A stretch of DNA of 36,948 nucleotides. Origin: Rikenellaceae bacterium (GTDB lineage: Bacteria; Bacteroidota; Bacteroidia; Bacteroidales; UBA932). The stretch spans positions 1 to 36,948 of the forward strand of contig CAAGIG010000061.1 in the NCBI GenBank assembly GCA_900769885.1. The letters are read 5' to 3'. Below are positions 9,031 to 16,430 of the stretch, piece by piece; position 1 is the stretch's first letter; every line of letters starts with the position of its first letter. The notes beneath the pieces were generated by a model that worked only from the letters and a program-made list of their open reading frames with translations, searched no databases and was not told the DNA's origin. A program made the translations under genes and the position numbers.

Positions 9031-9858
9031 CTATTTTCTAAACAATGAAACAATTAGGTCACGATTATTCAAAGTTGCATTAAAAAGTGCCTCGATATTT
9101 ACAACACTCTCCACACCTTGTGTATTCAACGAAACATTCAACACCCCTCCCAAAGTAAGCTCACTATAAATAGCAACAGGATTAACCTGTGGTTCAAGCG
9201 AGAAGCACAGTTTCTCAGAAATGGACTCAATAGACTCATTCAAAATAACCCCATCATTGTCCATAATAATCACAGGATCTATCAAACTGTCCAGATCTTT
9301 TGCCTGATGAGTAGAAATTACGATAAATTTATCCTCTGTGACAATAGATGAAATAGCCTGACGAAGCTGATTTTTGGATGGAATATCGAGTCCGTTGCTC
9401 GGCTCATCCATAAGGAGGATTTTGGTGTTGGCCGAAAGGGCAAAAGAGATCATAGCTTTTTTCTGCTGCCCGAATGACATCCTTGTCAATTTAACATCGG
9501 GAAGAACCTCAAAGAGTTTGAGCAACTCCATAAAACGACCCATATCAAAGTTGGGATAAAATGGAGAATAGATCTTCGCATAGGCAACAGGGGTTAGATT
9601 ATCACAAATAAAATCCTCAGAAAGGAGATAGATATCCTTAAGAAAATCTGGATCTCTTTTAAAAGGGACTTTTCCATCCACATCAATTGACCCTCCTGTT
9701 GGTTTCAGCAAACCTGAAAGCAATTTCAACAAAGTAGTCTTCCCTACTCCATTCTTTCCCAACAGGCAATAAACATTACCGCATTGAAGAGTCAGATTCA
9801 AATTTCTCAAGACCGGATATTTTCCATAACCGAATTCGAGATCAGATACATTTACCAT
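9031..9858 (-). CDS. ABC transporter ATP-binding protein
   Basis: A 275-aa ABC ATPase. Walker A is LLGKNGVGKTTLLKLL (about residues 32-47), the signature is RMSFGQQKKAM (a variant of LSGGQ), Walker B is ILLMDEPSNGLD, and the H-loop is VISTHQAKDLD. The first 205 residues form the nucleotide-binding domain; the rest is an extra C-terminal segment of unknown use. It is the first gene of the cassette ATPase-permease-GntR and has a consensus promoter with a perfect palindrome just after the -7 box. Confidence 0.94.
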   Translation of the reverse strand: MVNVSDLEFGYGKYPVLRNLNLTLQCGNVYCLLGKNGVGKTTLLKLLSGLLKPTGGSIDVDGKVPFKRDPDFLKDIYLLSEDFICDNLTPVAYAKIYSPFYPNFDMGRFMELLKLFEVLPDVKLTRMSFGQQKKAMISFALSANTKILLMDEPSNGLDIPSKNQLRQAISSIVTEDKFIVISTHQAKDLDSLIDPVIIMDNDGVILNESIESISEKLCFSLEPQVNPVAIYSELTLGGVLNVSLNTQGVESVVNIEALFNATLNNRDLIVSLFRK

Positions 9859-9887
9859 AATTATATTATTTAAATTACTACTTCATT

Positions 9888-9911
9888 AGTGTATTACAAT
9901 ACTAATACACT
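9888..9911 (-). promoter_or_regulatory. Candidate GntR operator (9+9 bp perfect palindrome)
   Basis: AGTGTATTA (9888-9896), 6 bp spacer, TAATACACT (9903-9911): a perfect inverted repeat. It begins 1 nt downstream of the -7 element, so it covers the expected transcription start of the ABC cassette. The placement and the linked YtrA-type regulator make it a strong candidate for autorepression. Confidence 0.8.
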
Positions 9912-9912
9912 G

Positions 9913-9943
9913 CAAATATAGGAAAGATTTTTAATTGAACAAA
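9913..9943 (-). promoter_or_regulatory. Consensus promoter of the ABC-GntR cassette
   Basis: On the minus strand the -33 box TTTG (9943-9940) and the -7 box TATATTTG (9920-9913) are separated by exactly 19 nt, matching the Bacteroidota consensus TTTG-N19-TAnnTTTG. Confidence 0.8.
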
Positions 9944-9972
9944 AAAAGGGGCAACTTTTTCAAGTCGCCCCT
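9941..9972 (-). terminator. Intrinsic terminator after the 914-aa lipoprotein gene
   Basis: On the minus strand GGGGCGACTT pairs with AAGTTGCCCC (10-bp stem with one G-T pair, 4-nt loop) and is followed by a run of seven T. It lies 25 nt after the stop of the lipoprotein gene. The T run overlaps the -33 box of the next cassette's promoter. Confidence 0.85.
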
Positions 9973-9996
9973 AAAAAATAATTGATGATAAATGAA

Positions 9997-12741
9997 TTAT
10001 CTGCGTTTATTGTTTGCGTTTACAAAGTTGATAACGTTTTGTTGGAATTGTTCGCAAGTTACAGCTTTGTAATCCAAAGTTTGGTACTCAACTTTTGATA
10101 CAGGCATCATCATAGTCTTAGCATAAGGTCTTACTGCTGATGAAGCCGATGAAGTTGATTTAACATTAGAAGTTGCACTGTCATAAGAAAGTGATGTGCT
10201 TCCAATTCCACCATAATTATTTGACTCATCCCAACCTCTGGTCAATACAACTTCTGAACATACAGTCCAAGAAACAACGTATGAATATCCGTAGTTTTCG
10301 TATGACAAGTTAGGATATGCAGGCATACCATTCAAATCGTAAGCCTTGATTGTGATGGTGTTTTGGTCATCAGAAAGTTCAACATCAAATGCAGGCCAGA
10401 TTTCAGGGTCTCCTACAGGTCTCATAATTGAGTAAGCATAACCTTGTCCGTCAGCAGGAGTAATACCGCTCAAGAACAATTCGCTTGAGTAGTTCCAAGC
10501 GTTGGTAGGATATAGACGGTCGCTGTTGAAAGGAGCTGTCAAATTACCATCTTTATCGATTTCCAAGTACCATTTGTTACCGAAGTCATAGTAGATACCG
10601 GCGTTATTCACTGCACCATAAGAATCGTGAATAAACAATTCGTAAGGAGTAGCTGAACCAATTCTTTTCTCATTCCAAGAATCGTAAGCAAAGTCAAATC
10701 CAAGACATAGAAGTCTGTTTTGTGAACGAACGTCAGTATTGAAAATTTCCTGTTCCTGACGGAAGTCTGCATATAGAGCATCCACATATTCTTTGCTGTA
10801 TTCGGCACCCAAAGCTTCTTTATAAACATCGTAAACTTCTTCAGGTGTGGTTTCTGCAGAAGTTGTTTCACCAATAACAACCTTAGAAACTACTGTAGTG
10901 TCAATTTTGGTCAATACATTATTAATATAGGTATTGTACCATACAGTTGCTGTAGCTGTCCACTCACCTGTCAACTCTTCGAACAAAGGAGATTCAACTC
11001 GTTCTCTAGGAAGAACACGGATAGATTTGTTGTCAGCAAATGCGTTCTCATCATTGTCAACATCACTTGGAGTACCTTCGTCGTTATAACCTTGAACAAC
11101 CAATCTTGATTGAACGTTAGGCATAGTTGTGAACATAACATTCAAACCTTCAGAAGAGTTGATTGCATAAAGGTCATTTTCACTAAATTCAGAACCATAG
11201 TATGACATATAGTTTGAATATGTTTCACCCATTGAAAGGATGTTGTCAAATTCACGAGAGTAGTTACATAGATAGTAAGCTTCTTCCAAGTCTCCATCAG
11301 GAGCCTGAACATTGAACCAGATTTGATAAGGACTCTCTTCTCCGTAAGGGTTAGAGATTGCTTTTACATTAACCTTAGGTGCAGGTTTTGTTGCCTCAGG
11401 CAAGGTAAATACGATCTCTTCGTAAACTTGTTCCATACCCGATTCATCAGACATACCTACAAGGAATAGATAGTAGTTGGTATCTTTGTACATTTCATAG
11501 AAGAGTTCTTCAAGATTGATTATCATATCTCCCATTACAGCTGTAGCACCCAACAACATCATAGCATTGTAAGATGTAACATACCATTGCATCAAGGTAG
11601 GATCATTGTTAAGATAAGGAAGTACCATATCATAAGTATCCTGATCCATTGCCAAGAAGATATATTGCATAATTTCGCTGTCAGGTGAAATTGTGATTGT
11701 ACCTCCTTTAGGAGTAAGCTTCATATCTACATTGAAATCGGCATCAAGGGGTGAAGGTTGAAGATTTCTGAACTCTATTTTGCTGTAGTATCCGTTCCAA
11801 TAATCTGCTTCATTAATTGCAGTTTCATCCATTTGACGAGGAGAAGGACCACTACCATAGTAATCATTCAAGAATGCATCCTGATCAAAAAGAGGAGAAT
11901 AATATCCCATACCGAATCCCCAAAGGTGCTCACCATAAGCAAACTCACCAAGCAAGAAGATATTAGGCTGACCGGGAACGATAGGGTTATAATAGGTCAA
12001 AATTCCACCCATTCCATCGTCTACAGGATTTCCTTGAGGATCATAAACAACTGAATTCTCATTATTGATAACAAATGTTGTATCATTTCTGAAATAGTTA
12101 TGATAAACATCATCAGCCATATTAAGAATTTCAGCATCAGTGGTATAACCCCACATACTCATTTTTGAGTTCATATTGTAGGTTGCAAGCTCTGCAAGAC
12201 CCCATTTGATAACATTGTCCTCATTTTGAAGTTCAGGCATTCTCACTTGGACATTGAAAGAATCGGCAGTAATATCATAAACAGTTACATCTTCTTCAAA
12301 GTCCAATGTCGAACCTGAAACGACAGCCATATTTGCAAGATAACCACCGGCGGTATCAACTGCTGCAACGTACGCTTTGTATTCAGTAAGGTGAGCAAGA
12401 TCTTCGAATGTGATTTCATAAGAACCATCAGCTTCAATCTCGATAGTTTCTCCAACTTCAAACAAGTTTAGAGGATCTACATAACCCTCTTCTGAAGCAG
12501 GTAGAATATCATAAGCCAATTGGCTGATTCTGGTAGTAGTAGCAACAAAAGTCAATGAAGAAGATGTTGCTTCTTTAAATTCAACTGAGAACTCAGGGAT
12601 TACAACTTCAGTTGAATCTTCAGGTGTAGGAGGTTGTGGCTCGGGAGTAGGTTCCGGCTCGCGACAAGATCCCAAAGAGAAAATCATTCCAAGAGAAATG
12701 ATTACTGACCAAAGGATGGTCGAAATCTTTGATTGTTTCAT
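9997..12741 (-). CDS. Large secreted lipoprotein of unknown function (914 aa)
   Basis: I do not recognise the family. The N-terminus has a basic start, a hydrophobic stretch and a lipobox ending LGSC (Cys26), so the protein is a predicted lipoprotein. Acidic, proline-rich residues follow the cysteine, which fits a surface-exposed or flexibly tethered Bacteroidota lipoprotein. About residues 48-140 look like a fibronectin-III/Ig-like beta domain (alternating hydrophobics, then AYDI and TEYKAYVAAVD); later segments near 450-580 have a similar beta-rich look. The region is rich in Tyr, Asn and Asp and poor in Cys. It is transcribed alone with its own promoter and terminator. A carbohydrate- or peptide-binding surface role is possible but not shown. 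Confidence 0.75.
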   Translation of the reverse strand: MKQSKISTILWSVIISLGMIFSLGSCREPEPTPEPQPPTPEDSTEVVIPEFSVEFKEATSSSLTFVATTTRISQLAYDILPASEEGYVDPLNLFEVGETIEIEADGSYEITFEDLAHLTEYKAYVAAVDTAGGYLANMAVVSGSTLDFEEDVTVYDITADSFNVQVRMPELQNEDNVIKWGLAELATYNMNSKMSMWGYTTDAEILNMADDVYHNYFRNDTTFVINNENSVVYDPQGNPVDDGMGGILTYYNPIVPGQPNIFLLGEFAYGEHLWGFGMGYYSPLFDQDAFLNDYYGSGPSPRQMDETAINEADYWNGYYSKIEFRNLQPSPLDADFNVDMKLTPKGGTITISPDSEIMQYIFLAMDQDTYDMVLPYLNNDPTLMQWYVTSYNAMMLLGATAVMGDMIINLEELFYEMYKDTNYYLFLVGMSDESGMEQVYEEIVFTLPEATKPAPKVNVKAISNPYGEESPYQIWFNVQAPDGDLEEAYYLCNYSREFDNILSMGETYSNYMSYYGSEFSENDLYAINSSEGLNVMFTTMPNVQSRLVVQGYNDEGTPSDVDNDENAFADNKSIRVLPRERVESPLFEELTGEWTATATVWYNTYINNVLTKIDTTVVSKVVIGETTSAETTPEEVYDVYKEALGAEYSKEYVDALYADFRQEQEIFNTDVRSQNRLLCLGFDFAYDSWNEKRIGSATPYELFIHDSYGAVNNAGIYYDFGNKWYLEIDKDGNLTAPFNSDRLYPTNAWNYSSELFLSGITPADGQGYAYSIMRPVGDPEIWPAFDVELSDDQNTITIKAYDLNGMPAYPNLSYENYGYSYVVSWTVCSEVVLTRGWDESNNYGGIGSTSLSYDSATSNVKSTSSASSAVRPYAKTMMMPVSKVEYQTLDYKAVTCEQFQQNVINFVNANNKRR

Positions 12742-13053
12742 TGTAATAAGATAAAATTGTTGTATTAATAAGTTTTTAACAAATATTCATTTTAAGCATA
12801 TTTGCCATATTATCACAAATATACAAAAATCCCAACAAGAAGATACAATTTTATCAATTATTACCTAATCAATATCATATCAAACCTTTCACAGCATACA
12901 ATCAATTGTAAATCAATAGATTATACTGCATCAATACAAATCTCACTATACCAATCATAAATCTCACCTTAGAAAATTCTGAAGAAATAGACACTCCCTA
13001 AGTGAAAGAATATGAGCGAGAACTGAAAATTACTTTATATTATTATTAAAGAT
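12742..13053. other. Gene-free stretch between lipoprotein and BASS genes
   Basis: AT-rich DNA of 312 bases. At 12816-12823 the minus strand reads TATATTTG, a -7 match about 75 nt upstream of the 914-aa lipoprotein; no TTTG box is seen at the usual spacing. I see no open frame, repeat or hairpin of note in the rest, and no convincing terminator after the upstream BASS gene. Confidence 0.5.
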
Positions 13054-13905
13054 TCACTTCTTTTTAAGAAATGCAACATACAACAGCAACAGGACATTCA
13101 TCATCAGAGCGTATATTATCGCAGGTATCGCCATCTCCCCATTATTAAATACAAAGGGAGATGTGGCTATCGCTATAGCTTGTGCCGCATTCTGCATTCC
13201 CACCTCTATGACAATTGTCCTCCTTTGTGCCTGGGAAAGTTTGAAAACAGCTGAAATCAATCCACCCAATCCCATACAAATCAGAATAAGAGCTGAGACA
13301 CTTGTTCCCAACAAAGAGAAGTTTGTCGCAATTTCCTCAGGATACTGAATAAAAAACACAGATGCCAGAATCATTAGAGCAGGGAAAGCACATTTGCTCA
13401 AAAATTTTTCCACTTTCAAAGCTGCCTCCTCTTTCCACACTTTAAACAACACCCCTGCCAACATTGGGACAAATAGCAGTAATATATTTTGAGCCAACAA
13501 CTTGCCTACAGGAAGAACAATCTCCATTCCACTGCTGACTGATACATAATTTGCAACAAAACCCATAATAACAGGAATTGTAAAGAGGGTCACTACGCTG
13601 CTGATAGCTGTCAATGTAACAGAAAGGGCTACATCTCCTTTTGCCAACATTGAGAAAACATTCGAGGAGCTGCCTCCGGGAGAACAAGCCACAAGCAAAA
13701 GTCCCATAAAGAAAACAGGAGGAAGGTCAAAAAAATATGCAACTCCAAAAGCAATTGCAGGGAGCAGCACTATTTGTGAAAAAGAACCTACTATCACAGC
13801 CAAAGGTCTGTTTGCCACCTCTTTAAAAGATTCCCATTTCAAACCAATACCCAAGAGGAACATCAGAATAATGAGTATCGGCATTACAATCCAGATTGTA
13901 TTCAT
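13054..13905 (-). CDS. Bile acid:sodium symporter (BASS) family transporter
   Basis: A 283-aa membrane protein with about nine or ten hydrophobic segments and the SBF fold. The family pattern LVACSPGGSSSNVFS near residue 75 is a close match to the conserved CCPGGxxSN motif, and the second crossover region reads EVGMQNAAQAIAIA, matching EVGMQNxxLA. BASS proteins import organic anions such as bile acids, keto acids or pantoate with sodium; the substrate is not predictable here. A gut Bacteroidales could use it for bile acids, but this is inference. A -7 match TATATTTG at 13934-13927 (minus strand) with TTTG 21 nt upstream gives it its own promoter. Confidence 0.92.
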   Translation of the reverse strand: MNTIWIVMPILIILMFLLGIGLKWESFKEVANRPLAVIVGSFSQIVLLPAIAFGVAYFFDLPPVFFMGLLLVACSPGGSSSNVFSMLAKGDVALSVTLTAISSVVTLFTIPVIMGFVANYVSVSSGMEIVLPVGKLLAQNILLLFVPMLAGVLFKVWKEEAALKVEKFLSKCAFPALMILASVFFIQYPEEIATNFSLLGTSVSALILICMGLGGLISAVFKLSQAQRRTIVIEVGMQNAAQAIAIATSPFVFNNGEMAIPAIIYALMMNVLLLLYVAFLKKK

Positions 13906-13926
13906 CTTTTTTTAAATTTAAGACAG

Positions 13927-13959
13927 CAAATATACACAAACGTAAATTATTTGGTCAAA
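13927..13959 (-). promoter_or_regulatory. Promoter of the BASS transporter gene
   Basis: Minus strand: TTTG (13959-13956), 21-nt spacer, TATATTTG (13934-13927), 21 nt before the start codon. Confidence 0.6.
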
Positions 13960-14021
13960 TTAATTGCTGAGAGATACTCCAACACGATATTATTACTAAA
14001 TTGCAAAAAATTTGAACATAT

Positions 14022-14627
14022 ATGAAACTAAGACAATTTATCACCATTGCAACAATGGCACTGACTGCCACCATCATCCTTAGCGGATGCAATAATACTA
14101 ATCAAGACAACAGCGAAGCCGTACTGGAGAATATTGCCACCAGAACAAGCATAAGGGCATTTACAGACCAACCTGTTGACAACGAAATAATTACCAAAAT
14201 CCTCAAAGCGGGTATGGCAGCTCCTACAGCTGTAAATTCGCAACCTTGGGTATTCTATGTGATAACCGACAAAGAGGTTATGAACAAATTGGCAGAGACA
14301 TCTCCTAATGTCAAAATGGCAAAGAGTGCAGCAGCATTGATTATCCCTTGCGGAGACAAAAGCAAATTTTTAAAAGGTGCTGCTGAAGGATTCTGGATTC
14401 AAGATTTGTCAGCAGCGACACAAAACATTCTATTGGCTGCACACTCATTGGGACTCGGTGCTGTATGGACAGGCGTTTACCCTGATTTAAAGAAAGTTAG
14501 CCTGACATCAAGACTCGCAGGAATCAAACCGGTCCACATTCCACTATGTGTTATCCCTATCGGATATCCTGCTGAAAATCCAGATCCTAAAGATAAATGG
14601 AATCCTGAGAATGTAATATATAAATAA
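14022..14627 (+). CDS. Lipoprotein-anchored nitroreductase family protein
   Basis: A 201-aa protein whose residues 35-200 are a nitroreductase (NfsB-like) FMN domain: RTSIRAFTDQPV at the FMN phosphate-binding site, APTAVNSQPWVFYVIT, and QNILLAAHSLGLGAVWTG. These enzymes reduce nitro compounds, quinones or flavins with NAD(P)H. What is odd is the front end: MKLRQF, a hydrophobic stretch and a lipobox ILSGC (Cys23), then a short Asn/Gln linker. The protein should therefore be exported and lipid-anchored, where NAD(P)H is not available. The start codon is the only good ATG and keeps the signal peptide in frame. Confidence 0.93.
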   Translation: MKLRQFITIATMALTATIILSGCNNTNQDNSEAVLENIATRTSIRAFTDQPVDNEIITKILKAGMAAPTAVNSQPWVFYVITDKEVMNKLAETSPNVKMAKSAAALIIPCGDKSKFLKGAAEGFWIQDLSAATQNILLAAHSLGLGAVWTGVYPDLKKVSLTSRLAGIKPVHIPLCVIPIGYPAENPDPKDKWNPENVIYK

Positions 14628-14692
14628 AGGTGACAGCCCATTAATGGCACACTTTTAGATAAGTAGTGCATCGAATCAAAATAAATTTAAGA

Positions 14693-15358
14693 ATGGAATT
14701 TTTACTAATTATCATCATTGCCATTGTTGGAATGATTGTTCAGTCGAAACTGAATTCGGTATTTGACAAGTATTCACGCGTAATGTCTCCCGGCGGACTT
14801 ACCGGTGCAGAAATAGCAGAAAAAATGCTTCGTGACAACGGAATTCGCGATGTAAGAGTAACTTGCATCAAAGGTCGTCTGACTGACCACTACAATCCCG
14901 TAGACAAAACATTGAATCTATCTGAAGGTGTTTACAGAAGCAACAGCGTAGCAGCGGCAGCAGTTGCAGCACACGAATGTGGCCACGCATTGCAACACGC
15001 AGAAGGATATGCTCCACTAAGACTCCGCTCAGCACTTGTCCCTATGGTCCAGATATCTTCAAGCCTTGCACAGATTGTGATCATTTTGGGTATTCTGCTG
15101 ATGAAATCATTCCCCGCACTTTATTGGGTCGGAATAGCAATGTTCCTGATGGTATTTATTTTCAGCGTTGTAACACTTCCCGTAGAATACAATGCATCCA
15201 ATAGAGCACTATATTGGCTTGAATCATCCAACTCACTAAGAGCAGGAGAAATAGAACAGGCATCCACTACATTGAAATGGGCCGCAAGAACATACCTTGT
15301 AGCTGCATTGAGTGCTTTGGCTACCCTTATATATTATTTGGGATTCAGAAGAGACTAA
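14693..15358 (+). CDS. Zinc-dependent membrane peptidase, YugP family
   Basis: A 221-aa membrane metallopeptidase of the YugP (neutral zinc metallopeptidase, Zn_peptidase_2) family. There is one hydrophobic segment at the N-terminus (LLIIIIAIVGMIV), then the conserved SPGGLTGAEIAEKMLRDNGI, the zinc motif AAHECGHALQHAEGY (HExxH) near residue 98, and two or three further hydrophobic segments. The end reads LVAALSALATLIYYLGFRRD. The ATG at 14693 fits better than the in-frame GTG at 14666, because the hydrophobic N-terminus follows it directly. Substrates of the family are not known. Confidence 0.92.
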   Translation: MEFLLIIIIAIVGMIVQSKLNSVFDKYSRVMSPGGLTGAEIAEKMLRDNGIRDVRVTCIKGRLTDHYNPVDKTLNLSEGVYRSNSVAAAAVAAHECGHALQHAEGYAPLRLRSALVPMVQISSSLAQIVIILGILLMKSFPALYWVGIAMFLMVFIFSVVTLPVEYNASNRALYWLESSNSLRAGEIEQASTTLKWAARTYLVAALSALATLIYYLGFRRD

Positions 15359-15370
15359 TCTGAACAACAT

Positions 15371-15886
15371 ATGACAACTGACACGATTGCAAACTTTTCT
15401 GTAACACATAGCAGCAACACAATACTCTGCCGCGACATTTATGAAGACCACGACTATTACTGCTACGGTCGTACTGAAGACAAGAAAATGGCAGGGTTCG
15501 GATGGATAAAATGGAAAATCAGATTCTCATCTATGTACGAGAATCTGACCAGATACTATATCGGAATATTCAGCACCGAACACACTCATATTCAAGACCT
15601 TGACGACACATTACCGACAATTGGCACAGGGGTTACAATATTCTACCGCAGAGAAAAAATAGAGAAAGTATACCTCAGCAAAGAACTGCCTGAAAATATC
15701 CTCGTCGAGAAAAATGACTCCGACCAAATCACATTTATCGGAGAACAAACCGGCAATCTGCGCGACGGAATAGGTGTACAACTTATCAGAGAAGAGAAAA
15801 AAGACTCTCTCCTATTCGGCTTGTGGGAAAATGGAACACTCAAAAAAATCTACCAAAACAACAAGTGGATTGACCCTGAACAATAA
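15371..15886 (+). CDS. Hypothetical protein (171 aa), no family recognised
   Basis: The frame is open from an ATG 12 nt after the YugP-type gene and ends in TAA at 15884-15886. There is no signal peptide and no hydrophobic segment, so the product is probably cytosolic. It is mixed in charge and contains four cysteines or fewer, with aromatic-rich stretches (DHDYYCYGR, WIKWKIRF, YENLTRYYIGIF). I see no catalytic motif. Short spacing to the upstream gene suggests a shared transcript. Codon use is like its neighbours and the opposite strand has no competing gene, so I take it as real. Confidence 0.65.
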   Translation: MTTDTIANFSVTHSSNTILCRDIYEDHDYYCYGRTEDKKMAGFGWIKWKIRFSSMYENLTRYYIGIFSTEHTHIQDLDDTLPTIGTGVTIFYRREKIEKVYLSKELPENILVEKNDSDQITFIGEQTGNLRDGIGVQLIREEKKDSLLFGLWENGTLKKIYQNNKWIDPEQ

Positions 15887-15920
15887 CCATAACACCCACC
15901 CACACCCGAGCGCATTATCC

Positions 15921-15955
15921 AAAAAAATCGGCCCCACAGAATCTGCAAGACCGAT
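15921..15955 (-). terminator. Strong intrinsic terminator of the mnmA-to-phosphatase gene row
   Basis: On the minus strand the 29 bases from 15955 to 15927 fold into a 13-bp stem (ATCGG outer part paired with CCGAT, inner part with several G-T pairs) with a 3-nt loop, directly followed by a run of seven T. It begins 21 nt after the phosphatase stop. Confidence 0.85.
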
Positions 15956-15976
15956 AAACCATATAGAATCAGGTAA

Positions 15977-16426
15977 TTAGATACATTTGACAAACGCCTC
16001 TGAAGCAGCCAGAATATCCTGGAAGGTAGTTTCGAAATCTCCCGTATACCAAGGGTCTGCAACATCGGTAAAATCCCCGGTATAACTCATCATCAAATGA
16101 ATTTTACCCTCGGGATCATCTCCTACTATATTCCTCAAACGTCTGACATTCGACTGATCCATACAAATCAGCAAATCAAACTTGGCATAATCAGAGAGGG
16201 TTACCTGACGAGCCCGCTTATTATTGTCAAAAGGGATACCGTGCTGAGTAAGACAACGTTTTGCCGGAGGATAAATAGGATTTCCAATCTCCTCAGTAGA
16301 AACCGCAGCCGACTCCACATAAAACATATCCTCCAGTCCATAGACCTTAACCAACGCCTTAAAAATAAACTCCGCCATCGGAGAACGACAGATATTACCG
16401 TGACATATAAACAATATCTTCTTCAT
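15977..16426 (-). CDS. Low-molecular-weight protein-tyrosine phosphatase
   Basis: A 149-aa cytosolic phosphatase of the LMW-PTP/arsenate reductase fold. The P-loop is FICHGNICRSPMAE near residue 7 (pattern C-x5-R-S), with the two family cysteines flanking it. The general acid is in VADPWYTGDFETTF near residue 122. In the envelope of many bacteria these enzymes dephosphorylate tyrosine kinases for capsule export, but no kinase or capsule gene is near. It is the last gene of the row, 4 nt after the AsmA-like gene. Confidence 0.94.
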   Translation of the reverse strand: MKKILFICHGNICRSPMAEFIFKALVKVYGLEDMFYVESAAVSTEEIGNPIYPPAKRCLTQHGIPFDNNKRARQVTLSDYAKFDLLICMDQSNVRRLRNIVGDDPEGKIHLMMSYTGDFTDVADPWYTGDFETTFQDILAASEAFVKCI

Positions 16427-16430
16427 AAAA

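Noticed and set aside
12816..12823. Full promoter for the 914-aa lipoprotein
   Set aside because: The -7 match is good but no TTTG box lies within 18-21 nt, so I mention it only as a -7 match in the gap description.
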